NCBI GenBank assembly: GCA_035296625.1
Contig: DATHAO010000046.1
Coordinates: 1-64,000 of the forward strand
Length of the DNA stretch: 64,000 nt
Direction: 5' to 3'
From: DATCLS01 sp035296625
GTDB taxonomy: Bacteria > Actinomycetota > Acidimicrobiia > Acidimicrobiales > VFJN01
A model generated the notes under the pieces. The model was not told the origin of the DNA. It searched no databases and saw only the letters and a program-made list of their open reading frames with translations. Every line of letters starts with the position of its first letter. The first letter of the stretch is position 1. Both the position numbers and the translations under genes were made by a program. Below are positions 14,992 through 23,830 of the stretch, one piece after another.

Positions 14992-17768
14992 CCGACGGCG
15001 GGGCGGCCGTGGCCTACGACTTCCCGCTCGACCCGTTCCAGCTCCGAGCGCTCGCCGCGCTCGACGACAGCTCGTCGGTACTGGTGGCCGCCCCCACCGG
15101 GGCGGGCAAGACCGTCGTGGCCGAGCACGCCGTCGCCCGGGCGCTGGCGGGCGGGGGCAAGGCGTTCTACACGACGCCGATCAAGGCGCTGTCGAACCAG
15201 AAGTTCGCCGACCTCGTCCGTCGCTACGGCACCGATCGGGTCGGGCTGCTGACCGGGGACAACAGCATCAACGGGGACGCGCCCGTGGTGGTCATGACCA
15301 CCGAGGTGCTCCGCAACATGATCTACGCCGGCTCGCCCGCCCTCGACGGGCTGCTCTACGTCGTGCTCGACGAGGTCCACTTCCTCCAGGACACCTACCG
15401 GGGCCCGGTGTGGGAGGAGGTGATCATCCACCTGGCGCCCGAGGTCCAACTCGTGTGCCTGTCGGCCACCGTGTCCAACGCCGACGAGGTGGCCGAGTGG
15501 CTGACCACCGTGCGCGGGCACACCGAGCTGGTCCTCGAAGAGGAGCGTCCGGTCGAGCTGCGCAACCTCTACCTGGTGGGCGACCGACGGTCCGAGCAGC
15601 CGATGCTGCTGCCCACGCTCGTCGACGGCCGGCCCAACGTCGAGGCCGAGCGGCTCGACGACGACGACGGGCGCGGCCGTGGCCCACGCGGGGGCCAGCG
15701 GCGTCCCCGCAGGCGCTTCTACACCCCCCGGCGCACCGAGGTGATCGAGCTGCTGGGCGAGCGCGACATGCTGCCCGCGCTCTACTTCATCTTCAGCCGT
15801 GCGGGCTGCGACGAGGCGGCCGCCGCCTGTCTCGACGCCGGTTTGCGCCTGACCACACCGGACGAGCGCAGCCGCATCCGCGAGATCGTCGCCGAGCGCA
15901 CCGCCGGCTTGACCGACGACGACCTCGACGTGCTGCGGTTCGACCGCTGGTCGGCGGCGCTGGAGGCCGGCATCGCCGCCCACCACGCCGGGATGGTCCC
16001 GCCGTTCAAGGAGGCGGTCGAGGCCTGCTTCGTGGAGGGCCTGGTGAAGGCCGTGTTCGCCACCGAGACGCTCGCCCTCGGCGTCAACATGCCGGCCCGG
16101 TCGGTCGTCATCGAGCGACTGACGAAGTTCGACGGCGAGACCCGGGCGTTCCTCACACCGGGGGAGTACACCCAGCTCACGGGCCGCGCCGGGCGCCGCG
16201 GCATCGACGACCTGGGCTACGCGGTCGTGCTGTGGTCGCCGTATGTGCCCTTCGACCAGGTGGCGGCGCTCGCGGCGAGCCGCGCCTACGGCCTGCGCTC
16301 GGCGTTCCGGCCCACGTACAACATGGCCGCGAACCTGGTCGCCCGCTACGAGCCCGGCCAGGCGCACCACCTGCTGAACCTGTCGTTCGCCCAGTTCCAG
16401 GCCGACCGGGCGGTGGTGCGGGTCGAGGCCCGCATGGAGCGCCACGAGGAGCGCATCGCCCGCCTGCTCGCCGAGTCGCGCTGCGAGCTCGGCGACGTCC
16501 AGGAGTACCAAAGCCTGCGCCAGGCCGAGGGCGACGCCCGCTCGGCGGCCGCACCGAGCCGCGGCGAGGTCGAGTTCGCGCTGTCGCGCCTGCTGCCCGG
16601 CGACGTGGTCGAGGTCGCCGGCGACCGCCTGGCCGTGCTGTCGGTGGCCTTCCGCAAGGGCGGGGCGGTGCGCCTGCGGGCGATCGACGACGGCGGCGAG
16701 CTGCTCACGCTGGGCCTCGACGACGTGGAGGAAGTGCCGGGTCGCCTGGCACGCATCGAGATGCCGGTTCCGTACACGCCGAACAGCCGGGCGTTCCAGC
16801 AGGAGGTCGCTGCGGCGCTGCGCCGGGCCCGCCCCGGCGGGCGCTCCAACCGGCGCAGCGGCCGTGTCGCAGGCGACGAGTCGCCGGGAGCGGCCGAGCG
16901 GGTGGCGCTGCGTGAGCACCCGGTGCACGCCTGTCCCGACCGCGACCGACACGTGCGCTCCCTCGCCCAGCTGGCCCGGGCCCGCCGCGAGCTGGACGCC
17001 GCCCGCCGCGAGGTCAGCTCGCGCACCGGCTCGCTGGCCCGCCGATTCGACCAGGTGCTCCAGCTGCTGGAGGCATGGGGCTACCTCGACGGCTGGGCCC
17101 TGACCGACCGCGGTCGGGTGCTGGCCCGCACCTACCACGAGTCCGACCTGCTCGTGGCCGAGGCCATGAGCGCCGGTCTGCTCGACGGGCTCGATCCGGC
17201 CTCGCTGGCCGGGTTGGTGTCGTGCTTCACCTACGAGCAGCGGGGGCCCGGTCCGGCGCCGCCGCCGGTGTTCCCGTCGCGTGTGGTCCGCACCCGGTTC
17301 GGCGAGCTCGAGCGCCTGGCCGAGGACATCCGCGACGACGAGGACAGGGCCGCTCTGCCTCTCACCCGCTCGCCCGATCCCGGCTTCGTGGCGATCGCCC
17401 ACGCCTGGGCGGCGGGGGAGGACCTGGGCGACGTGCTGGGCGACGAGGACCTGTCGGGTGGCGACTTCGTCCGCAACACCAAGACGCTGCTGGACCTCCT
17501 GCGGCAGGTGGGCGAGGTGGCCCCCGACGCGGCCACGGCCCGCAACGCCCGACGGGCCGCAGAGGCCGTGCACCGTGGCGTGGTCTCGGTGTCCTCGACG
17601 CTCGACGAGATCGTCGGCGACGACGCTGCGGGCCCCCGTGGGTCGGCGATCGCGGTGGAGGCGGCGGAGGAGCCCGACGAGCCACTGGCCCGGGCGCTCG
17701 CTCCGACGGACCCCGGGGTGCTGCTGGACGACCGACCGGTGGGGCCCCGGCCCGGCCGCCCGGCCTGA
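14988..17768 (+). CDS. helY: HelY/Mtr4-type superfamily II RNA helicase
   Basis: The 926-residue protein carries SF2 motifs: I (APTGAGKT), Ia (TTPIKALSNQKF), II (DEVH), III (SAT) and VI (QLTGRAGRRG). The SKI2/MTR4-type C-terminal domains follow, ending in the DSHCT-like region (YDGWALTDRGRVL through LLRQVGEVA). Between motifs III and IV there is a basic Gly/Arg insertion. The GTG at 14988 overlaps the tatC stop, and the open frame extends further upstream only as a shadow of tatC. It probably remodels structured RNA or RNPs. Mycobacterial HelY is about 900 residues. Confidence 0.92.
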   Translation: MTDGGAAVAYDFPLDPFQLRALAALDDSSSVLVAAPTGAGKTVVAEHAVARALAGGGKAFYTTPIKALSNQKFADLVRRYGTDRVGLLTGDNSINGDAPVVVMTTEVLRNMIYAGSPALDGLLYVVLDEVHFLQDTYRGPVWEEVIIHLAPEVQLVCLSATVSNADEVAEWLTTVRGHTELVLEEERPVELRNLYLVGDRRSEQPMLLPTLVDGRPNVEAERLDDDDGRGRGPRGGQRRPRRRFYTPRRTEVIELLGERDMLPALYFIFSRAGCDEAAAACLDAGLRLTTPDERSRIREIVAERTAGLTDDDLDVLRFDRWSAALEAGIAAHHAGMVPPFKEAVEACFVEGLVKAVFATETLALGVNMPARSVVIERLTKFDGETRAFLTPGEYTQLTGRAGRRGIDDLGYAVVLWSPYVPFDQVAALAASRAYGLRSAFRPTYNMAANLVARYEPGQAHHLLNLSFAQFQADRAVVRVEARMERHEERIARLLAESRCELGDVQEYQSLRQAEGDARSAAAPSRGEVEFALSRLLPGDVVEVAGDRLAVLSVAFRKGGAVRLRAIDDGGELLTLGLDDVEEVPGRLARIEMPVPYTPNSRAFQQEVAAALRRARPGGRSNRRSGRVAGDESPGAAERVALREHPVHACPDRDRHVRSLAQLARARRELDAARREVSSRTGSLARRFDQVLQLLEAWGYLDGWALTDRGRVLARTYHESDLLVAEAMSAGLLDGLDPASLAGLVSCFTYEQRGPGPAPPPVFPSRVVRTRFGELERLAEDIRDDEDRAALPLTRSPDPGFVAIAHAWAAGEDLGDVLGDEDLSGGDFVRNTKTLLDLLRQVGEVAPDAATARNARRAAEAVHRGVVSVSSTLDEIVGDDAAGPRGSAIAVEAAEEPDEPLARALAPTDPGVLLDDRPVGPRPGRPA

Positions 17769-17792
17769 GGTGGACCGGCCAGCCCCCTCCGC

Positions 17793-18476
17793 GTGCGGCG
17801 CGGCACGGTCGCATGGGCGGGCTCGGGCGCTGCCGGGACGCCGTGCGCGGGTGACGCCGTGGTGATCCGCCGTGGCGAGCCCTGGGGCGAGGCCGGGCCG
17901 GCGCCCGATGGCCTGGTCGTGGTCGAGGGCGACGTCGCCGCCCGCCGGGTGGTCGAGGAGGCCCGCCGCGCCGGCGAGCCGATCCCGCCGTTGGGTCTGG
18001 CCGGCGGTGACCTGGCCCGCACGCTGGGCGCCCGGGGCGGCGCCGACCGGTTCGCCGGCGGCGAGTTGGTCCAAGCCCCCGTCGACCTGGGCTCGGTGCT
18101 CGTCGACGGGCGCCAGCACTGGTTCGTCGCCCACCTCGTCGTGCGGGGGTCGTGGTGGCGGGGCCGGATCGTGGCTGCCATGAATGCCGAGTTCCTCGGC
18201 GCCTGGGACGTCGCCCCCCGCGGCCACCCCAACGACGGCCGCCTCGACGTGCTGGACGTCGACGCCGCGCTGGGGCTCGGCGACCGTCTGAAGGCCCGCC
18301 GCCGGCTGCCGGCCGGCACCCACGTGCCCCACCCGCGCATCCGCCAAAGCCGGGTGACCGCCGTGCAGGTCGACCTCGACCGGCCGACCGCTGTGTGGCT
18401 CGACGGGGAGCGGCTGGGCGAGGCCCGCCGCCTGTCGATCCGCGTCGAGCCGGACGCACTCGTGTGCGCCGTGTGA
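17793..18476 (+). CDS. Lone protein resembling the C-terminal lobe of diacylglycerol/lipid kinases
   Basis: This 227-residue protein has no catalytic kinase N-domain. The C-terminal half shows MNAEFLGAWDVAPRGHPNDGRLDVLDVD, then THVPHPRIRQSR, then VWLDGERLGEARRLSIRVEPDAL. That order resembles the beta-rich C-terminal lobe of DagK/YegS-like lipid kinases, where this lobe closes on the nucleotide domain. It is therefore either a stand-alone domain or a non-kinase derivative. It starts with GTG 25 bases after helY. The resemblance is from memory and needs a profile search. Confidence 0.55.
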   Translation: MRRGTVAWAGSGAAGTPCAGDAVVIRRGEPWGEAGPAPDGLVVVEGDVAARRVVEEARRAGEPIPPLGLAGGDLARTLGARGGADRFAGGELVQAPVDLGSVLVDGRQHWFVAHLVVRGSWWRGRIVAAMNAEFLGAWDVAPRGHPNDGRLDVLDVDAALGLGDRLKARRRLPAGTHVPHPRIRQSRVTAVQVDLDRPTAVWLDGERLGEARRLSIRVEPDALVCAV

Positions 18477-18522
18477 CCCGTCGGCACCGCGGCCCGGGCT
18501 ACGCCGCCGGCGCGGGCGGCCG

Positions 18523-18528
18523 TAGTCT
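18523..18528 (+). promoter_or_regulatory. -10 box of a probable leaderless promoter
   Basis: TAGTCT ends 7 bases before the ATG of the MDR oxidoreductase gene at 18536. Confidence 0.45.
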
Positions 18529-18535
18529 CGCCGCC

Positions 18536-19522
18536 ATGCGCGCCTGGATCCTCGACGAGTCGCCCGGCAGCTACCGGTTCGGCGAGCTCGACGACCCGCC
18601 GGTCGGGCCCGCGGACGTGCGGGTACGGCCCGTGGCCAGCGCCCTCAACCACATGGACCTGTGGGTCACCCGGGGTCTGCCCAAGCCGCCGGTGCCTCAC
18701 GTGCCGGGGTCGGACGTCGCGGGCGTCGTCGAGTCGGTCGGTGCCGAGGTCACCCACGTGGCGCCGGGAGACGAGGTGGTCGTGAACCCGGCGGTGTCGC
18801 CGCTCGAGGCGATCGTCGAGCACGGCATCGATTCGCCGCTCGGCCGTGGCTTCCAGATCGTGGGCGAGAACCGCTGGGGCGGCCACGCCGGCCTGGTCGT
18901 CGTGCCGGGCCGCAACGTCGTGCCGCGCCCGGCCGGCCGTAGCTGGGAGGAGTGCGCCGCCTACCCGCTCGCCACGCTCACCGCCTGGCGCATGCTGCGC
19001 CGGGCCCGCCTGGCCGTCGGCGAGCACGTGCTGGTCGTCGGCATCGGCGGGGGCGTGAGCGCCGCGGCGCTCGCACTCGCCCGCCAGCTGGGCGCCGTGG
19101 TCTACGCCACGTCACGGGACGAGGCAAAGCGTGCCCGCGCGATCGAGCTGGGCGCCGCCGATGCCTTCGACTCCGCCGCCGACTGGCCCGTGCGCGTCGA
19201 GGTCGTGGTCGAGAGCGTCGGTCCCGCTACCTGGGACCGATCGGTGAAGGCGCTGGTGCCCGGCGGCCGCCTCGTGGTGTGCGGCGGCACCTCCGGCCAG
19301 GCGGTCGAGCTGAACCTGCCCCGTCTGTTCTTCAAGCAGATCGAGATCATCGGCTCGACCATGGGCTCGTACCAGGAGTTCGCCGAAGTCACCCGGCTCG
19401 TCGACCAGGGCCTGACCGTGCACGTCGACGAGGTGTTCGACCTCGCCGACTACCCGAAGGCCCTCGAGCATCTGCGCGTCGGCGCCCAGCTGGGCAAGAT
19501 CGTGCTCCGCCACCCCGACTGA
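18536..19522 (+). CDS. MDR-family (quinone-reductase-like) oxidoreductase
   Basis: The 328-residue medium-chain dehydrogenase/reductase has a GroES-like N-domain (NHMDLWVTRG, VPHVPGSDVAGVVESVG) and a Rossmann domain (VLVVGIGGGVSAAALALARQLGA). The four-cysteine structural zinc lobe of alcohol dehydrogenases is absent. Possible catalytic zinc ligands are not clear, so it may be an NADPH:quinone or enoyl reductase-type enzyme. The ATG start is supported by a -10 box at leaderless spacing. Confidence 0.85.
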   Translation: MRAWILDESPGSYRFGELDDPPVGPADVRVRPVASALNHMDLWVTRGLPKPPVPHVPGSDVAGVVESVGAEVTHVAPGDEVVVNPAVSPLEAIVEHGIDSPLGRGFQIVGENRWGGHAGLVVVPGRNVVPRPAGRSWEECAAYPLATLTAWRMLRRARLAVGEHVLVVGIGGGVSAAALALARQLGAVVYATSRDEAKRARAIELGAADAFDSAADWPVRVEVVVESVGPATWDRSVKALVPGGRLVVCGGTSGQAVELNLPRLFFKQIEIIGSTMGSYQEFAEVTRLVDQGLTVHVDEVFDLADYPKALEHLRVGAQLGKIVLRHPD

Positions 19523-19551
19523 GCCCTCCCGGTGGGCCGGCCGGTGGCCAC

Positions 19552-19557
19552 TAGCGT
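19552..19557 (+). promoter_or_regulatory. -10 box of a probable leaderless promoter
   Basis: TAGCGT ends 6 bases before the ATG of the M20 amidohydrolase gene at 19564. Confidence 0.45.
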
Positions 19558-19563
19558 GGCCCG

Positions 19564-20766
19564 ATGGAGCCCGCCCTGATCAGCGACGTCAAGCAGCGCC
19601 TCGCCGCCGAGATCGACCGGCGGCGCGACCTCCTGGTCGACGTGTCCCATCAGATCCACGCGCACCCCGAGCTGAACTTCGAGGAGCGGTTCGCGCACGA
19701 CCTCCTCACCGGGGTGCTCGAGGACGAGGGGCTGCCGGTCGTGCGCCGGGCCCGAGGCCTCGACACGGCGTTCGAAGCCCTGGTGGGCGCGACGGGCACG
19801 ACGGTCGCCGTGCTGTGCGAGTACGACGCCCTGCCCGGCATCGGCCACGCCTGCGGGCACAACGTGATCGCCGCCGCGGGCCTCGGCGCCGGGCTGGCCG
19901 CTGCCGCGCTGGCCGACGAGCTGGGGGGCCGGCTCGCCGTGCTCGGCACGCCGGCCGAGGAGGGCGGCGGCGGCAAGATCCGCATGATGGCGGCCGACGC
20001 CCTGGCCGGCGTCGATGCCGCGATCATGATCCACCCGGCGGATGCCGAGCTGGTCACCATGGACGCCATCGCCGTTCAGCAGGTGTGGGCCACCTACACC
20101 GGCGAGGCGGCCCACGCCGCCGCCTTCCCGCAGCGCGGCCGCAACGCCCTCGACGCCGCCGTGCTCGGCTATAACGCCGTCGCCGCCCTGCGCCAGCACA
20201 TCGCCGGCGGTGAACGGGTCCACGGGATCATCACCCACGGCGGCGACAAGCCCAACATCGTGCCGGCGATGGCCCGCAGCGAGTGGATGGTGCGCTCGCC
20301 CACGGTCGCCGGCCTGGCCGTCCTCGAGGAGCGCTTCGCCGCCTGCCTGCGGGGCGGCGCCGAGGCGGCCGGCTGCACGCTCGAGCTCCGCTGGGACGAC
20401 GTCACCTACGCGGACATGGTCGACAACCAGGCGATCGGCCAGCGGTACGCCGCCAACGCCGCCGCGCTCGGACGCACCGTGCACGAGCCGACGGCCGCCA
20501 ACCGGGTCGTCGGCAGCACCGACATGGGCAACGTGAGCTACGAGGTGCCGTCGATCCACCCGATGATCGAGGTCGCGCCGTCCGGTGTGCCGATCCATAC
20601 GCCGGAGTTCGCCGGGTTCGCCGGCGGCCCGGAGGGCGACCGGGCGGTGATCGACGGGGCCAAGGCCCTGGCCTGGACGGTCGCCGACCTGTGGCTCGAC
20701 GCCGGCCTGGTCGACCTGGCCCGGGCGCAGCACCAGGCCGAGGTGGCCGCCCGGCAGGCGACCTGA
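19564..20766 (+). CDS. M20 family amidohydrolase (AbgB-like)
   Basis: The 400-residue metallopeptidase has the M20D signatures HAHPELNFEE, CEYDALPGIGHACGHN and PAEEGGGGKI, with a later metal-site His in HPADAE and a C-terminal STDMGNVSYEVPSIHP segment. The conserved His/Asp/Glu residues for the binuclear metal site are visible. The closest described relatives cleave amide bonds of small acyl-amino acids such as p-aminobenzoyl-glutamate. The natural substrate is unknown. No signal peptide is seen. Confidence 0.88.
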   Translation: MEPALISDVKQRLAAEIDRRRDLLVDVSHQIHAHPELNFEERFAHDLLTGVLEDEGLPVVRRARGLDTAFEALVGATGTTVAVLCEYDALPGIGHACGHNVIAAAGLGAGLAAAALADELGGRLAVLGTPAEEGGGGKIRMMAADALAGVDAAIMIHPADAELVTMDAIAVQQVWATYTGEAAHAAAFPQRGRNALDAAVLGYNAVAALRQHIAGGERVHGIITHGGDKPNIVPAMARSEWMVRSPTVAGLAVLEERFAACLRGGAEAAGCTLELRWDDVTYADMVDNQAIGQRYAANAAALGRTVHEPTAANRVVGSTDMGNVSYEVPSIHPMIEVAPSGVPIHTPEFAGFAGGPEGDRAVIDGAKALAWTVADLWLDAGLVDLARAQHQAEVAARQAT

Positions 20767-20805
20767 GCGGTTCAGGCCATCCCCGAGCGCAGACCGCGGG
20801 AGCCC

Positions 20806-20811
20806 TACGAT
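20806..20811 (+). promoter_or_regulatory. -10 box upstream of the ThyX-like gene
   Basis: TACGAT ends 10 bases before the ATG at 20822. Confidence 0.35.
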
Positions 20812-20821
20812 CACTTGCCCT

Positions 20822-22432
20822 ATGACGGTCTACGTCGGTGAGGAGTTCACACCCGCGGAGGGCGACGTCCTCCGGCGCTACTTCACCAACCTCGACGGGC
20901 CCGTCTTCGCGCTCGTCAACCTGCCCGAGGTGGTGAAGGGAGCGCTGTTCGCCCGCTACTCGCGCTCGCCCAAGAGCCTGAGGCGCCTCTTCCTCGACGA
21001 GTTCGTCGGCGAGCTCGACATCAGCGGCGACGACAGCGTCGACGCCACCGTCGGCCTCCAGCGCGCCGAAGAGCTCTACGACCGCGTCTTCTTCGAGTAC
21101 GGCGACGACTCGGTGGCCCAGATCGGCGGTGTGCACCTGGCCTGCGAGCAGGCGTCGAACCTGCTCACCAAGGTGCTCGAGCGGGGCCGGTTGATGTCCT
21201 ACCTCGAGCAGTCCACCCGCTACATCGCGTACGACGACCGGCTGGGCGGCCGCTATCGCTACCACCGCGACCCCGCCGTGCTGGGCAGCTCGCTGGGCCT
21301 GCGCTACGTCGGTGACCTCGACCGGGTCTTCGACACCTACGCCGAGATGGCCGGCGAGATGGTCGACTTCTTCCGGGACCGCCACCCGAAGGAGGCGGCC
21401 ACGAGCGACTTCGTCCACCGCCAGGCGGTGAAGGCCAAGGCGCTCGACGCCGTGCGCGGGCTGCTGCCCGCGGCGTCGCTGTCCAACGTGGGCATCTACG
21501 GCTCGGGCCAGGCCTACGAGGCACTGCTGCTGCGCATGCGGGCCCACCCCCTGCCGGAGGCCCGCAGCTACGCCGACCTGATGCTGACCGAGCTGCGCAA
21601 GGTCATCCCGAGCTTCCTCAAGCGGGTCGACGTGACCGACCGCGGCGTGGCCGCCAGCGCCTACCTGGCGACCACCCGCTCCGCCATGGAGGACGTCACC
21701 GCCGCCCTGCTGCCCGACGGCGGCACCGGCGACGACGACGGCCCGTCGGTGACGCTCGTCGACTTCGACCCCGAGGCGGAGGTGAAGCTCGTCGCGTCGA
21801 TGCTCTACCCCTACACGCACCTGCCCGAGGTGGAGATCGAGCGGCGCGTCCGGGCCATGGGGGTCGACGAGCGCCTGTCCGTGGTGCGGGCCTATGTGGG
21901 CGACCGCACGAACCGCCGCCACCGGCCGGGGCGGGCGTTCGAGCGCCCGAGCTACCGCTTCGACGTGCTGGCCGACTACGGCGCCTTCCGAGACCTGCAG
22001 CGCCACCGCATACTCACCATCGAGTGGCAGCCGCTGTCGCCCCGCCACGGCTACACACGCCCCGAGGCGATCGAGGCCGCCGGGCTCGGCGATCGTTTCG
22101 ACGAGGTGATGGGGCGCTCTGCGGCGCTGCACGACACGCTCGTCGACCGGTTTCCCGCCCAGGCGCCCTACGCCGTGTCGCTGGCCTACCGGGTGCGCTT
22201 CTCGATGCAGATCAACGCCCGGTCCGCCATGCACCTGATCGAGCTGCGCACGACGCCTCAGGGCCACCCGGCCTACCGGCAGGTGGCCCAGCGGATGCAT
22301 ACGTTGATCGCCGAGCGCGCCGGGCACCACGCCGTGGCCGAGGCCATGCGCTTCGCCGACCACTCGCCCGAACCCGGCCTCGAGCGACTCGACGCAGAGC
22401 GCCGCGCCGAGCTGCGCCGCCAGACGCGCTGA
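20822..22432 (+). CDS. Double-length ThyX-like flavin-dependent thymidylate synthase homologue
   Basis: The 536-residue protein is about twice the usual ThyX length and reads as two ThyX-like halves. The N-half holds GRLMSYLEQSTRY (about residues 121-133), matching the ThyX signature RHRxxSxNEQSTRY except that its His is Gly. The C-half holds an intact RHR at 394-396 (QRHRILTIEW) and the substrate-site-like NARSAMHLIELR from about residue 465. It may be an active thymidylate synthase with a composite site, or a derived paralogue. No thyA gene is in view. Confidence 0.8.
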   Translation: MTVYVGEEFTPAEGDVLRRYFTNLDGPVFALVNLPEVVKGALFARYSRSPKSLRRLFLDEFVGELDISGDDSVDATVGLQRAEELYDRVFFEYGDDSVAQIGGVHLACEQASNLLTKVLERGRLMSYLEQSTRYIAYDDRLGGRYRYHRDPAVLGSSLGLRYVGDLDRVFDTYAEMAGEMVDFFRDRHPKEAATSDFVHRQAVKAKALDAVRGLLPAASLSNVGIYGSGQAYEALLLRMRAHPLPEARSYADLMLTELRKVIPSFLKRVDVTDRGVAASAYLATTRSAMEDVTAALLPDGGTGDDDGPSVTLVDFDPEAEVKLVASMLYPYTHLPEVEIERRVRAMGVDERLSVVRAYVGDRTNRRHRPGRAFERPSYRFDVLADYGAFRDLQRHRILTIEWQPLSPRHGYTRPEAIEAAGLGDRFDEVMGRSAALHDTLVDRFPAQAPYAVSLAYRVRFSMQINARSAMHLIELRTTPQGHPAYRQVAQRMHTLIAERAGHHAVAEAMRFADHSPEPGLERLDAERRAELRRQTR

Positions 22433-22442
22433 CCGGTCCTGC

Positions 22443-22461
22443 GGTGCCCGCGCCGGGCACC
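22443..22461 (+). terminator. Hairpin downstream of the ThyX-like gene
   Basis: The 8-base stem GGTGCCCG (22443-22450) pairs with CGGGCACC (22454-22461) around a CGC loop, 11 bases after the stop codon. No T tract. Confidence 0.45.
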
Positions 22462-22493
22462 CGGCCAGGTCGACCAGGTCACGTTCCCCACAG

Positions 22494-22509
22494 TGTGACT
22501 CGTGTCACG
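22494..22509. promoter_or_regulatory. Candidate CRP-type operator
   Basis: TGTGACTCGTGTCACG fits TGTGA-N6-TCACA at all but the last base. Its 5-base arms (GTGAC/GTCAC) are perfectly inverted. It lies about 170 bases upstream of the DUF4193 gene, in an otherwise gene-free gap. Confidence 0.4.
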
Positions 22510-22638
22510 TCACGGGTCGGGCGGCTCCTCGCTACCCTGACCGCCCCACAGGCGGCCCCCGGAGCGTCCCGGCGGCGGCCTGCCGCTCGCTCGCAACACC
22601 ACGACCCGGTGGGTTCCCGCCACGGTCCGCGGTGTGCC

Positions 22639-22644
22639 TATCAT
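22639..22644 (+). promoter_or_regulatory. -10 box upstream of the DUF4193 gene
   Basis: TATCAT lies 36 bases before the ATG at 22680. An RBS-like GAAGGGA sits just before the ATG, so this transcript would be leadered. Confidence 0.35.
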
Positions 22645-22679
22645 CCGGCCGCGAATGGCCAACCTCGTGAAGGGAATCG

Positions 22680-23189
22680 ATGGCTGACGACGACACCGTC
22701 GACGAGACGTTCGACAGCGAGGACATCGAGGAAGACTTCGAGGAGGAGCCCGAAGACCTCGAGGTCGACCTCGTCGTCGACGACCCGCCTGGCGACGACG
22801 ACGAGATCGACGTCGACGTCGACGTCGACGTGGACGTCGACGTGGTCGAGGAGGAGCCGACGCCCACGCCCGTGAAGGCGAAGGCGAAGGCCAAGGGCGC
22901 TCGGGCCCGCAAGTCCGACGACGACGACGACGAGGAAGAAGACGACGAGGAAGACCCCGACGACGTCGAGGCCGACCTCGACACGATCCTCAAGGACCGC
23001 ATCGCCGCGCCGCCCGACGAGGACGACGAGGACGAGAACGAACAGCCCGAGCCCGACGAGCGGGGCGACGGCACCGGCCGGATCCAGCCCAAGCGCCCAG
23101 GCGAGTTCGTCTGCCAGTCGTGCTTCCTCGTGAAGCACCCCAGCCAGCTGGCCGACGGCGACCTCATGCTCTGCACCGACTGCGTGTAG
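22680..23189 (+). CDS. DUF4193-type zinc-ribbon protein with long acidic N-terminus
   Basis: The 169-residue protein has about 130 residues dominated by Asp, Glu and Val-Asp repeats. A C-terminal zinc-ribbon-like segment follows: CQSCFLVKHPSQLADGD then CTDC, four cysteines in two CxxC pairs. This matches the actinobacterial DUF4193 family, whose members are usually about 100 residues, so the acidic part is expanded. Function unknown. The zinc pairs may bind RNA polymerase or nucleic acid, but that is only a guess. Confidence 0.8.
   Translation: MADDDTVDETFDSEDIEEDFEEEPEDLEVDLVVDDPPGDDDEIDVDVDVDVDVDVVEEEPTPTPVKAKAKAKGARARKSDDDDDEEEDDEEDPDDVEADLDTILKDRIAAPPDEDDEDENEQPEPDERGDGTGRIQPKRPGEFVCQSCFLVKHPSQLADGDLMLCTDCV
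22807..22845 (+). repeat. Hexanucleotide repeat in the DUF4193 gene
   Basis: Near-perfect GTCGAC/GACGTC 6-mer repeats encode an alternating Val-Asp tract. This short unit can expand or contract in multiples of six bases without shifting the frame. Confidence 0.7.
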
Positions 23190-23230
23190 CGCCCCGCGCG
23201 CCTCACGCCCCACCCGCGGGAGACCGACGA

Positions 23231-23830
23231 GTGACCGACGACAGCCACAAGAGCCCCCTGGAACAGGCGGTGGACGTGTTCGTCTACGCGCCGATCGGCC
23301 TGTTCTTCGAGGGGCCGTCTCTGCTGCCGAAGCTGGTGGAGGACGGCAAGGGCTACGCCCGCAACGCCCGGGTGTTCGGTGAGTTCGCCGTGCGCCAGGG
23401 CCGCGCTGAGCTGCAGCGGCGCATGGCCGCGCTCGAGGGGCAGGCCGCGGAGGTCCTCCGCACCTTCGGGGTGACGGGCGACGGCGTCTCGGACGATGTC
23501 GTCTCGGACGATGTCGTCTCGGGCGACGGCGCCGAGCCGAGCCGGGTCCCGGCCGCGCCGGCGGCGACGCCCGCAACGGGGGCGGCGCGGGGCAACGGGT
23601 CCGGCGCCGGCGCCCGTGGAGCCGAGCGGCCGGTCACCAAGGCCACAGCCACGGCGGCGCCGGCGGTGACCGAACTGGCCATCACCGACTACGACAGCCT
23701 CTCCGCCTCTCAGGTCGTGATCCGGCTCGACGGGCTCGACGACGACGAGCTCGAGGCCGTCCGGGCCTACGAGATCGCCAACCGCGGCCGCAAGACGATT
23801 CTCAACAAGGTCGCGCAGCTCCAGGCGTGA
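23231..23830 (+). CDS. Hypothetical protein with conserved C-terminal helical motif
   Basis: The 199-residue protein starts with GTG. The N-terminal 60 residues (DVFVYAPIGLFFEGPSLLPKLVEDG) look like a membrane-interacting helical region. A low-complexity Ala/Gly/Thr linker follows. The last 45 residues (DSLSASQVVIRLDGLDDDELEAVRAYEIANRGRKTILNKV) form a helical motif I associate with actinobacterial lipid-droplet-associated and related proteins. It overlaps the following GNAT gene by GTGA. Exact function unknown. Confidence 0.6.
   Translation: MTDDSHKSPLEQAVDVFVYAPIGLFFEGPSLLPKLVEDGKGYARNARVFGEFAVRQGRAELQRRMAALEGQAAEVLRTFGVTGDGVSDDVVSDDVVSGDGAEPSRVPAAPAATPATGAARGNGSGAGARGAERPVTKATATAAPAVTELAITDYDSLSASQVVIRLDGLDDDELEAVRAYEIANRGRKTILNKVAQLQA
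23486..23530 (+). repeat. 15-bp tandem repeat inside the hypothetical gene
   Basis: The unit GTCTCGGACGATGTC occurs at 23486 and 23501, followed by a degenerate third copy at 23516. In frame it encodes a repeated VSDDV motif in the linker. Confidence 0.7.

Noticed and set aside
14919..18347. Very long minus-strand open frame (about 1,140 codons) opposite helY
   Set aside because: It is an antisense shadow of helY and the 17793 gene, has no family motifs, and shows the His/Val/Arg-rich composition typical of high-GC shadow frames.
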